From Fistularia commersonii (lineage: Eukaryota > Chordata > Actinopteri > Syngnathiformes > Fistulariidae), in contig JBBMNZ010000003.1 of assembly GCA_037954325.1 (NCBI GenBank), positions 6,461,965-6,525,964 on the forward strand: a stretch of DNA of 64,000 bases, given 5' to 3'. Under the pieces are notes generated by a model that searched no databases, was not told where the DNA came from, and worked only from the letters and a program-made list of their open reading frames with translations. Below, one piece after another: positions 45,070 to 56,600 of this stretch. Positions within the stretch are counted from its first letter, which is position 1, and every line of letters begins with the position of its first letter. Position numbers and translations under genes: made by a program.

Positions 45070-48000
45070 TCAACACTTCAGCTCTTTGCTTGTTTTGCAA
45101 GACTGCATCACAGACGACCCAACTTTGTCAGCTAAGGAGAATGGGTTGAGGTGGCAGTACTGAGGAAAAATAAAAGACAAACTTACAGTCAATGTCTTGA
45201 TTATGCTTGCTTATTTCAGCCTATCAAACAAATTTCATTCTCTAAAACCGATTCCTATCTTGGATATTTGACTGCTCTTCAAAATGCCAAATAGAAAATC
45301 AAAGTGAAAAATACTCCTAAGAGTTGATGCTGTTCCTAAACATGAAAGATGATAATTAAAACTTACAACTCCTATGCATATCTTATTGTGTGAAGCCTTG
45401 TCTATTCAGTCACGTATAAATTCTGCTATACATTTGCCTCTCTTACTGTAATGCTATTGCAGCTGATAAAAATATATCTCACCTTTTTTGAAATAGATAC
45501 ATTTAGAATAATGCACACTACAATATTCTTAGCTTAAGAGTGTCAGCTACTTTCAAATGGCGTAGTGAACAGTGGATGAGAACTTTTATCATGTCAATAT
45601 TTGAACTGTTTCCAAATATTGAACATAACGCCACAGCATTGACCAAATGATTGTAACTGAAGCAGTAGACCATCACAAACCTGTGCAGCTGACTTGGAAA
45701 TGGCTACTGGCCTATCCAATATTTGTATTTCAAAGTCAGACGCAAATCTGGAACTGCGAAGAATTGCTGCCATTTCGCCATTCACTTCTGAAGCAACACC
45801 TTTCTACATAACAAAAAAAAAAAAATCAAGGACTAAAACATCTTTTCCATGTGATCATTATTTTATCTGTGAAGTACAAAACTGGTTGAACAATCATTAC
45901 CCATCTTTATTCAACTAATTTTGTACCTTGAAACAATGTGATGAATCCAAGTACAGCTGATCTGGGAAATCTGTCACGGTTCCCCTGTAGGTCACAGTCA
46001 CCTCAGGCGTGGCAGGACTTTCCGGCAACTTAAAGAGGCGATATGTCCCAGATGCATAGCTGATGTCGCCTGAAATCTGACGAGCTCATTGGCGAATTGG
46101 AAAGACATTTTAATCGGACAACATTTTGGTTCTTACCTGCTTTTGCCTTGAGCTCAGGGTTGTGGACCACAATGTTGCTTGCAGACACGAGGAGCGGAGT
46201 GCTGAAACCCACACTGTGAGCCATTGAGATGAGGTCCTGCCAAAACAGACAACCGCCCATCCCTTCACCTAAAGCCAATGCAAAGAAAGGGAAATCCATA
46301 CCAAGTATGTCAGCTCCTACGAAGGTCTACTCCAATCTGTTCCAGTGAAATTCGGTCAGCTCATTTCAGGGGATTTAATATTCAAAATTATATCAATTGT
46401 CATATGCAGTGTTGATTCTTTCTTTACAAAAAAAAAGGCATTTAGTCAAATATCTTACCCCAGAGAACAGCATCATGCTTCATGTGATCAGGCACAACTT
46501 TGTTGGCAAACATGTCACTAAAGAAAAGTTCACCTCCTTCCTGTATGGAAAAACAAAAGAGTCATTAGAATCACGCTCGGCTTTGGTAAATTCTACATTC
46601 CTGTTCACAGAAATACCTTCAGAACCCTGTGGGCCTCCTGCAGCACCGCTCTTTTATCGGGACACAGACAGATTACACAGTTTGATCTGCACAGATCAAA
46701 AAAGAACAGAATATATAGGCTCCACAGATGCATTTATGTTTTTGTGATTATTTTGGCTGTGGCTTGTTTCTGAGGGTATTTTGACATTCAAACCTCATAT
46801 TCTATGACAAAGTCTATAGCATTGTTTACAAAAATAGTTAAATCTATGGCAAGAACTGGCATTTTTTTTTCATACATTTGAAAACCTAATGTGATTCAAC
46901 TGAACAATTGTGACACGGCGTCAAGAAATTACTGACTAAATGATTACAATTAGAAAAATGATAAATGTTTGATGTTTATTAGTTAGAATCTACATAAAAA
47001 ATGGCTGCATTGTATCAGCAGTTAAAAGATATTGGTGGAAAAAAGATTATGAGATGTTAAAATAGTCCACACCACAATAAAATTGTTGCCAATTTGTCGA
47101 GTTTGATGTCAAACTCTTTGACAAGCAAAAAAGATAGTGCTTTCAGTATTAATAAAATGTTTCAATTTTTGTTTTTTCTCACCTGAAAAAACAGCGACTG
47201 ACTGTTAACATACTTGCATTTTAAAAAATGAAATATATTATCTATTTCTTTTTCCCAACAGGGTCATTACTAATCTGATTTTGCCAATATTTTCTACTTG
47301 TTCCTTTCTGGTACTTGTAAGCAACAAACATCTATTTCGAGAAACATACATAATAACGTCCATGGATTCATTCTGTAAGCCAGCTTCACTGAGATTCTCC
47401 ATGTAGCCCTGCAGAAAAGTGACATTGGGCTCCTCATAGCCAAATTTCTTCTGATGGAATTCAATGTATTGACGAGATGCTGTGACCTGAAATATACAGA
47501 TTCTATCAAAATACAGAGCTGGAATAATGTAGCATATTGAGTTTACACGCATTTATGATTACCAACTCCTCTGTCATGTCTATTCCTGTGACATGTCCAC
47601 TGGCTCCAACTAGTTTACTGAAGGCATAACAGTCTCTTCCAGACCCACTACCAAGGTCCAGGACCCTGCACCCTTCCAGCTTGGCTGGAAAAGGGAGTCC
47701 ACAGCCAAAAAATCTGGGAAAAAAACAAAAAAAAAAGTTACTGAACAAGTGTAACAGACTGCTGAGGAGATTACAATCCATTCAGTGGCACAATGATTTT
47801 CCCTTCTACTGCACTAACTCACATCAGGAATTTATGAAATCGATGCTATTCCTGTTCATAGAGACTGACACGCATTAAATCAAATAATCATAATCATGAT
47901 TGTGATTAAAAATGTTGAAATAGTGAGAAACTATTTGTCCACTCAAAATTGTATTTGTATGAGCATTACTTAATGGATTTGTAAGTTCTTGCCTTGGTAA

Positions 48001-48126
48001 AATTTCTCATGAATCTGTTTTTTCTGAGCCTCACTGAGAGTGTTACTTGTTACATATTATATACTTCTCAAATATTTGGTATTTTGGGAGATTTTTTTGT
48101 TGGCAATTTCTTGTCAATTTACACAC

Positions 48127-48158
<32 letters not shown>

Positions 48159-48831
48159 TCAACAACTGAAAAGATACAACCAAATTCAAACAATAAACCA
48201 TGATGTGCAACCACATATAATCCCTGCTGATTTTAGATGTAGAATATAATAAAGAAAAATAGAATACAATAAGATAAAATAAATACACCTCTTGGTGACA
48301 TCAGGATGGACAGAGTTTAGCGCATCGATGACACTCCTCGGCATCGGGCGGCAGGAAACACTGCAGGAGGATGCACTTGTTTGCAGATCATCAGAAGTCT
48401 CCAGGCGCTTGCCATAGTATTTCTGCACACATGACACATTCAACACACAAGCCGCCCTCTGCACAAGCGTAATCCCACACGCTTAAAGTCACATGACAAT
48501 CTTCCACACATGTGTTCATAATTTCAAGGGCCAGGTTTAGAGTAACGTCGTACAATTTAGTTACAGGCTTAAAAAACAGATCAATAAACCCATAAACAAA
48601 TACTGCAGTGGTTTTAGACACAGTAGAAAGGAGCTGTAATGCAAAAAAGTTACTATTTTGCGTTTAGTTTGTTTAACAGAAAAAAAAACATCGTCGTGTA
48701 TTCCAATTAAGAAATAAATAACCAAGCTTCAATGGGGTTTTATTACAACTAGGGTAATGATTTAATAGATGCATTTTTTCTACCTGTACACTTTGTCGCA
48801 CGTCGTCGCAAGTCCCCAAATTCAACGCCAT
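45070..48831 (-). CDS. as3mt: Arsenite methyltransferase
   Basis: This enzyme transfers methyl groups from S-adenosylmethionine to trivalent arsenic in the cytosol, using thiol reductants. Ten exons join in frame on the minus strand: 48831-48784, 48422-48289, 47713-47563, 47486-47350, 46686-46617, 46540-46459, 46268-46137, 46069-45927, 45803-45681, 45159-45070 (stop TGA). The product is 369 aa; the human enzyme has 375. The SAM motif VLDLGSGSGRD is at about residues 78-88. Cys36/40, Cys65 (FFGCGL), Cys160 (SNCVIC) and Cys214 (GMGGC) correspond to the four arsenic-binding or redox cysteines of the mammalian enzyme. The C-terminus ends 'SCKTSKELKC', a reduced version of the Cys-rich tail. The ATG at 48831 was chosen because no in-frame ATG lies upstream. 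The gene is head-to-head with prpf8. Confidence 0.95.
48130..48152. repeat. (CA)n microsatellite in as3mt intron 2
   Basis: About eleven CA units between as3mt exons 2 and 3. Confidence 0.9.
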
Positions 48832-49700
48832 CGCCAAAGGCAAAGACAGCGACCCACCGCCGGAAGCACCGAGAGTACTCTGCACCGCTTTTCACAATAA
48901 AAGTTCCTTTTAAGCAACCGCAAAATGTTTAATTGTGCAAGATGCTGGACGACCAGCAAAAAAGTCAAAGCAAATGTTTATGGATACATAACTGCATTAG
49001 GTAAATTGACAAATTGACAAAAACAAATAAGCACTTTCACACTATCAGTACAGAGTAAGACTAAATTAATTATGAAAGTTTGAATAATGTACTTGCAGGA
49101 TTTGTGATGTTACTAACATTTGATGACAATATAAAGTCTACACTGATAAATAGAAACTCTATAAGATGAAGCCTCAAAATGTATTTAATTGAAATTATTT
49201 CGGAAAAAAAATATTAATATCATAAACCTTTATGGTATAACTTACCGATCAATTGCACTAAACTGTACAAAAAATACATATCCCTATATTCAAATTACAC
49301 ATATTTATACACTTCATGCCGTCAAATGTCTGTCATCTTTTCATCACACCAGCAGTTTGTATCTGCATTCTTTTACACTTCATACCTTATAGTTTAATGT
49401 TAACTGTTTAATCTGATAGTGCACTTTACTGTTTAATTTGTACTCTATTATCATTATTTCGTGAATTTCATGTCACCGTGGTATTGTGAAAAAACGTCTT
49501 CTCGATTGCACCGCATGTTCGGTAAATACGGAGAAATTGACAACAAAGCTGACTTCGACTAAACAAGTTTAAGTGTCAGGCGATTGAATGTACTTTTTTC
49601 AGTACAGAAAATTGCAACTTAATGGTGTCATTTCAATTGCATAAGACGAATTACGTGTTATGTATGTATGTATGTGTAATGTTTGGTACATGTACAACAC
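48832..49700. other. Intergenic interval between as3mt and prpf8
   Basis: This holds the presumed upstream region of as3mt on the minus strand and the dispersed repeat copy 3 (49330-49563). No coding exon is seen. A short ATGT tandem (about 49661-49674) is present. The as3mt start site must lie near the 48840-48900 GC-richer stretch; no TATA box is evident. Confidence 0.5.
49330..49563 (+). repeat. Dispersed repeat copy 3 ('aaagctgactttgac' family)
   Basis: It contains 'agtttgtatctgcattcttt', 'tgcactttactgtttaattt', 'tcatgtcaccgtggtattgt' and ends 'acaacaaagctgacttcgac', in the same order as copy 1 (2940-3146). It lies in the short space between the divergent as3mt and prpf8 genes. Confidence 0.65.
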
Positions 49701-50046
49701 TATGGAGGGCAATGTAACACCGGAAACGTCATTATCCGGGTATTTTCAAGAGTGCGCCAGTGCAACGTATGCGTAGCTGTTTTTACGTATACTGCCTTTG
49801 TTCAGTCGCAGTAAGCCGCCGACCAGGCGTAAATCATGTCCTGAATTTAACCGATCCCCGACTCAACGTGTGGACAGGCCGCCTTCGTTCATCGTGCGTG
49901 ATACTGTTTTAGGAAGACAAATCAATACTGTGGTGAACGTAAGAAAGCCTTAACGTTCCTATTAAGAGATGCTTTGGTAACCGCCGGTTTGCGGGAAAGG
50001 GTTGTTGTCGACGTTAACAAGTCTCTGTTGGAGTGAGGGCGGCAAG
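49700..50046 (+). promoter_or_regulatory. prpf8 promoter and 5' noncoding exon
   Basis: GC and CpG content rise here. The end fits a noncoding first exon with donor ggcaag|gtatgg (GT at 50047). It would splice to the acceptor 'gtggttgtag' ending at 50666, twelve bases before the prpf8 ATG. A TATA-less housekeeping promoter is expected for prpf8. The exact start site cannot be read from sequence; 49800-49860 is a reasonable guess. Confidence 0.45.
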
Positions 50047-50678
50047 GTATGGTGTATTTTGAGCATTTTTTGTTTTGTTAGCTTAACCAAGCTAGCTTTC
50101 CTTCGCTCGTTGCTTTGCTAATTGTTTAGCTCTTACCTAGCTTCCTTCATCCACCGTGCTAAGGCCAAATAATACATCCTTTGCAGAGGCAAATTGTTGT
50201 TTTTTTTATACTAGTGCTATTTGCGAAATAAACTCGGATTTCGGGTATCACTAAACCATCATAATGTTTACTTTAATTTTATTTACGTTCCGTGTGTTCC
50301 ATTTTGGAAGCCATGTTGAGAAGCTAATGTTAGCCTGATAGCTGAATAAAGCTTACGGGCGATAAACGTTACTAAAGTTTGAATCAATACTCCTTACGTA
50401 TTAAAACAATACTCAGTCGACGGTCGTTGTGATTCTTCTAAAGCACCATAAATGCATTTGCTCTTATAGAATTGGCTTTGAATGTTAGTTACAATGGTTA
50501 AAATTGAAACTTGCGCGCTGTAATGAAGGTTTACAACGTATATTTTACTTCAATATTATTGTGAGTTTAGGTCAGCAGTGTTCTAAAGAAATTATCATAA
50601 AGTGTCATCAGTATTAGCTCAAATTTGTAATTGTGCTCTTTATTTGTCTGTTTGACGTGGTTGTAGCGGTGAGGTACC

Positions 50679-53600
50679 ATGGCAGCTGCCTTCCCCTTCA
50701 GAGGAGTCCCTGCAGGGATCCCACCACCAGGTGTGCCACCCCCCCCTCCTGCACAGGTCCCGGACTACATGACAGAGGAAAAGCTGCAAGAAAAAGGTAT
50801 TTCAGTTTGCCTGGAAATAATTCTGTCATTGTAGGGATTTCAGGGATTGTTCAACTAACTAAATATCTTCTGATTAACAGCAAGGAAATGGCAGCAGTTG
50901 CAGGCAAAGCGCTATTCGGAAAAGAGAAAGTTTGGGTTTGTGGATGCGCAGAAGGAAGATATGCCCCCTGAGCATGTCCGCAAGATCATCAGGGATCATG
51001 GAGACATGACCAATAGAAAGTTTCGTCATGACAAGAGAGTCTACTTGGGGTAATCAAAAACCAGATTACATATGCAAGTTTGACATTGTGTACTGCTACA
51101 CCTCTTTTGGGGAAAGATGTACAATTTTTACAAAGCAGGTTGAACATAGGATGAAGTAAAGGTTAGCTTTCAAGATGAAACATAAGACAGACAATCTCAA
51201 AAATATAATTCTATCAGTATGTGTGCTACAGCGCCATGTTAACAATTCAGCTGTCAGAACATTTCAATGACATGACAAGGAAGCTAGCAAAAAAATGTTC
51301 AATTTCTGTGTGATTCCTCACTGGAAAGCAGAATAATCATAATGAATATTAAATCAAAACATCTGAACTCACTACAGTCTCACATCCAAAGTAGAAGCAC
51401 ACAACTTGAAGCTTCTTGACATCTCTCTCACAACTGCTCATGCTTTTCCCGTGTCCTTATTTCCGTCAACCAGAGCCCTCAAGTATATGCCCCATGCAGT
51501 GCTGAAGCTTCTGGAGAACATGCCCATGCCCTGGGAGCAGATCAGAGATGTGCCAGTCCTTTACCACATTACTGGAGCAATTTCCTTTGTCAATGAAATT
51601 CCTTGGGTCATAGAGCCAGTCTACATTGCTCAGTGGGGGTAAGTAAGCATTGTTTTCATTGGCATTGTCAATATTCAAGTTAGTGAACATGAAACAAAGA
51701 TGTTTTTTTTTTTTTTTTTTCCATCGTACATCATGATTTTTTTTATTTATTTTTCCCTCCACTCAGCACCATGTGGATCATGATGCGTCGTGAGAAGCGT
51801 GACCGCCGGCACTTCAAAAGAATGCGCTTTCCACCATTTGATGATGAGGAGCCGCCATTGGACTATGCGGACAACATCCTAGATGTGGAGCCACTGGAAG
51901 CTATACAAATGGAGCTGGACCCTGAGGAAGATGGCTCAGTTGTGGAGTGGTTCTATGAGCACCAGCCCCTCAAAGACACTGCCAAGTAAATTTTAATCAC
52001 TCATAAGATATTTAACAAATACTGTTCTGTATGTTTTAAAAATAGACAACTTATTTAATTCCTCGTAGATTTGTGAATGGCACCACCTACCGTCGCTGGC
52101 AATTTACACTGCCTATGATGTCAACACTCTACCGGCTGGCCAACCAACTGCTGACAGATCTGGTGGATTTGAACTACTTTTACCTGTTTGATCTCAAAGC
52201 CTTTTTCACCTCCAAGGCTTTAAACATGGCCATACCCGGAGGACCAAAGTTTGAGCCCCTTGTCCGGGATGTTAATCTCCAGTAAGGCTGTCTTGACTTT
52301 TATTACATGGCACACCCCTAGTTTGGGGCCACAGAGCCTAACCACAACTTGCATGCACAGTAATATTTATATAAGGCCTTACTTGGCATATTGTAGTTTG
52401 GAAATATATACATTACTATGATTTTAGACGTACCTGGGTCAGTATGCTGATTTCTCATTAATTCTGCCATAGGGATGAAGACTGGAATGAGTTCAACGAC
52501 ATCAACAAGATCATCATCAGGCAGCCTATCAGAACGGAGTATAAAATTGCCTTTCCCTACTTGTACAACAACTTGCCCCACCATGTGCACCTCACCTGGT
52601 AAGCAGTGACTAAGCGGGAGATAAATATTATTCAGTCATTGGTTTCGAACTCTTAGATAAAATCAATGAATTTAGGTAAACAATAAATGTATATTTGTCA
52701 TCTCCGTTTTTTTGACACATTTTTTCCCAGATCGGTCCAGAATTTTACTAAATATGCATCGTTATGTGTTATGTCATAAGAACTGAACCTGTACTGATGA
52801 GCTTCATTGTCTAGGTACCACACACCAAATGTGGTTTTCATCAAGACAGAGGATCCAGATCTCCCAGCATTCTACTTTGACCCACTGATCAATCCCATCT
52901 CACACAGACATTCCGTGAAGGTTTGTTTGGTTTTGTCTGTCTTCCTACAGTCACTATTTAAAACTGACAACATCCCACATATTTTTATTAAGTCCTCCTA
53001 CAAAGGCGCGCTTGCATTGGATAGCTTGTCTGTGCGTAAGAACTGGAGGAATATTAAAATGAATGTTGGTTTTTTATGTCTGACTGCATTTGCAGTTGGT
53101 CTATCATCATTCAGATATAACTTAACAATTCAATGTATTAGTTTAAGAATAGGTAATGCTTCATTTTCTGAGCATGTTCATTCTAATTCTGTTACTGCTG
53201 TTTCATGTGTTCACTCAGAGCCAGGAACCTCTGCCTGATGATGATGAAGAGTTTGAGCTCCCTGAGTATGTGGAGCCCTTCCTTAAGGAGACACCCCTCT
53301 ATACAGACAACACTGCCAATGGCATTGCTTTGCTGTGGGCCCCAAGGCCCTTTAACCTCCGCTCAGGTCGCACAAGGCGGGCCATTGACATTCCGCTAAT
53401 CAAGAACTGGTGAGCTGGTCACATATTTGTTTGGAGAGTTTTATAATTTGGCTAATTTCTGTGGGCATTATCAAGTTCTGGAATGATGTCAGAGGTTTTG
53501 AGGACATTCCTGGTCATACGTTGAAAAATTATTTCTCAGGTATCGCGAGCATTGTCCTGCAGGGCAGCCAGTGAAAGTTCGTGTATCATACCAGAAACTG

Positions 53601-56600
53601 CTGAAGTACTATGTGCTTAATGCACTCAAACACAGGCCACCCAAAGCCCAGAAAAAGAGGTGAGCAATTATGGAGAGACGACTAATTTTTCTGTAAATTC
53701 ATATATATATATTTATTCTAAAAAAATATTGTGTCTTGCTAAACAGAAAAACTTGTTTTTCTCTAAACATTTATTCTCTCTTCCAGATATCTGTTCCGCT
53801 CCTTTAAGGCCACCAAGTTCTTTCAGTCCACCAAGCTGGACTGGGTGGAGGTGGGCCTGCAGGTTTGCCGACAGGGTTACAATATGCTGAATTTGCTCAT
53901 CCATCGAAAGAATCTCAACTATCTTCATCTTGACTACAACTTCAACTTAAAGCCTGTCAAGACATTAACCACAAAGGTACACCTTTATGGCATACAGCCC
54001 CACTCCACTCATTGAAGAAATTTAATGTGTAGTCTTCAGCATGAAAAACTTTTAATTCAGGCATCATTTGTTGAGCTGAGACCATAATTACTGTCTATGA
54101 ATATAAATATTGACCTATCACTTTGTTTTGGTTCTTTGTTTCTGACACACAGGAGCGCAAAAAGTCACGTTTCGGCAATGCCTTCCACTTGTGCAGAGAG
54201 GTGCTGCGTCTCAGCAAGTTGGTGGTAGACAGCCATGTGCAGTACAGACTTGGAAATGTGGATGCCTTTCAGGTTAGTTAGTTAGATTTTATCAATCTTC
54301 CATAGCATTCAATATCTAAAACCAAGTGTCTGCAATGTATGGTGGCAGTGTCATAAATGTTGTTGCTGCAAATGATAAATTATTTTGCATATGGTTAAAA
54401 TATTGTCCTTGAATTGCAGTTGGCTGATGGGCTGCAGTACATCTTCGCTCATGTGGGGCAGCTCACAGGCATGTACCGTTACAAGTACAAGCTGATGAGG
54501 CAAATCAGGATGTGCAAAGATCTGAAGCATCTCATCTACTACCGCTTCAACACTGTAAGTGTCTTTTTTTTGTATTTTCTTTTTATAGTTATCTACTCGT
54601 GTGGGATAATTAGACTGTCATAAGTGTTCTTATTGTCATTGTTTATCTATAAGAAGCCTGTATAAAAATAATACAATTGTGTCAAATGATATTTCCAACT
54701 CACAAACTGCCTGTTTCATTGTCTTCTTGGGTTTTGCATGTTTGACCAGGGTCCTGTGGGCAAGGGTCCAGGGTGCGGCTTCTGGGCACCTGGTTGGAGG
54801 GTATGGCTGTTCTTCATGAGGGGCATCACTCCCCTGTTGGAGAGATGGCTGGGTAATCTGCTGGCCAGGCAGTTTGAAGGTAAACCTCCGGTATTCTTCT
54901 ATTACATTAGTAATTAATGTACTTTGTGTAAAACCCAAATAATGTATTTGCACTCAAGGATTTAAAGTCTGCCTTTTTTGATTGTCTCAATAGGACGTCA
55001 CTCAAAGGGTGTGGCTAAGACTGTGACCAAACAGCGTGTAGAATCTCATTTTGACCTGGAGTTGCGTGCTGCAGTGATGCACGACATCTTGGACATGATG
55101 CCTGAAGGTATCAAACAGAACAAAGCCAGGACGATTCTGCAGCACCTCAGTGAGTCTTGGAGATGTTGGAAAGCCAACATTCCCTGGAAGGTTAGTTCAA
55201 GTCAATTTTTGAACTGTCAAGTGGTTGCTCATGTCATGAGAAGAGTGTGGAGGAAGTTATGCCAAGTTCTTGCCTTATACTCTGAGCTACTTCGGCCATT
55301 TTTCTTAAATTAGAACCATAGTCTAGAAACTGTTCTGTAAATCAACCAGTCCAAATTAATAGAAAATATTAAATGGTGTTTGCAATGTTTTTTTAAAAAA
55401 CTACAGGTTCCCGGCTTACCAACTCCCATTGAAAACATGATCCTGCGCTACGTGAAGGCGAAAGCAGATTGGTGGACCAACACAGCCCATTATAACCGTG
55501 AGCGAATCCGCCGTGGAGCCACTGTGGATAAGACGGTGTGCAAAAAGAACTTGGGGAGGCTGACTCGTCTATACCTGAAGGCTGAGCAAGAGAGGCAGCA
55601 CAACTACCTGAAGGTAATGTACACTGGAAATGTGGGAAAGGCCCATCCCAGTGAATCCTCAGGGATAATAGGTGGACATGTAGTGTTTGCATCTGTATTC
55701 TCAAATGACAGCTGTTGTTGTGTTTTTTTTTTTTGTTTTTTTTTTTCATAAATTTCTTTCACGAAGGTGCACTTGCTTTTTTGAATAGAGAAATATCAAA
55801 AAAAAAATTTTGTTTTGTTTTTTTCCTATCAGCGGCTTCAGTTGTAGTGTGTCCTTCAGATCTTTGTAATTAAGGGTGCTGTCTTTCCATACAGGCTTTG
55901 GTTTGCCCATATTAATGATTTATTCTAAATGTATCGATTTTTCATATTGTAAAGCATCCTAGTAGCTTCATATTTATATATCTGAACATTTGTAACCCAG
56001 TTTATGAATGTGCTCATTTGGTTACAGGATGGCCCCTACATCACAGCGGAAGAGGCAGTGGCTATTTACACCACTACAGTTCACTGGCTTGAGAGTCGGC
56101 GTTTCTCGCCCATTCCTTTCCCTCCCTTGTCCTACAAACATGACACCAAACTACTCATCCTTGCCCTGGAGAGGCTCAAGGAGGCTTACAGGTAAAAAAA
56201 AACTGTGAAACATCTTATTGAAACGACCATCAAGGATAAAATCACATCAAAGAAAATGTGTGTGCAAAATTTTTGTTTCTAAGTATTATTTTGTTGTGTT
56301 CTAGTGTTAAATCTCGTCTGAACCAGTCCCAGAGGGAAGAGCTTGGTCTTATCGAGCAGGCCTATGATAACCCCCATGAGGCTCTGTCTAGGATCAAACG
56401 TCATCTGCTAACCCAGAGAGCCTTCAAAGAGGTCAGCACTAAGATATGAGCCAGACAATTCTGTCCTTAAGCTGTCTTTTGAATATCACTGTACTATTGT
56501 CGTAAAGACTTTATATAGAATCACCAAAACTGGTCATGAATACCAGTCTCAAACACTTCTTCCCTCCATTTTCAGGTTGGTATTGAGTTCATGGACTTGT

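Noticed and set aside
54636..54953. Minus-strand open frame overlapping prpf8
   Set aside because: It is antisense to a verified prpf8 exon (54750-54879), a shadow of codon bias.
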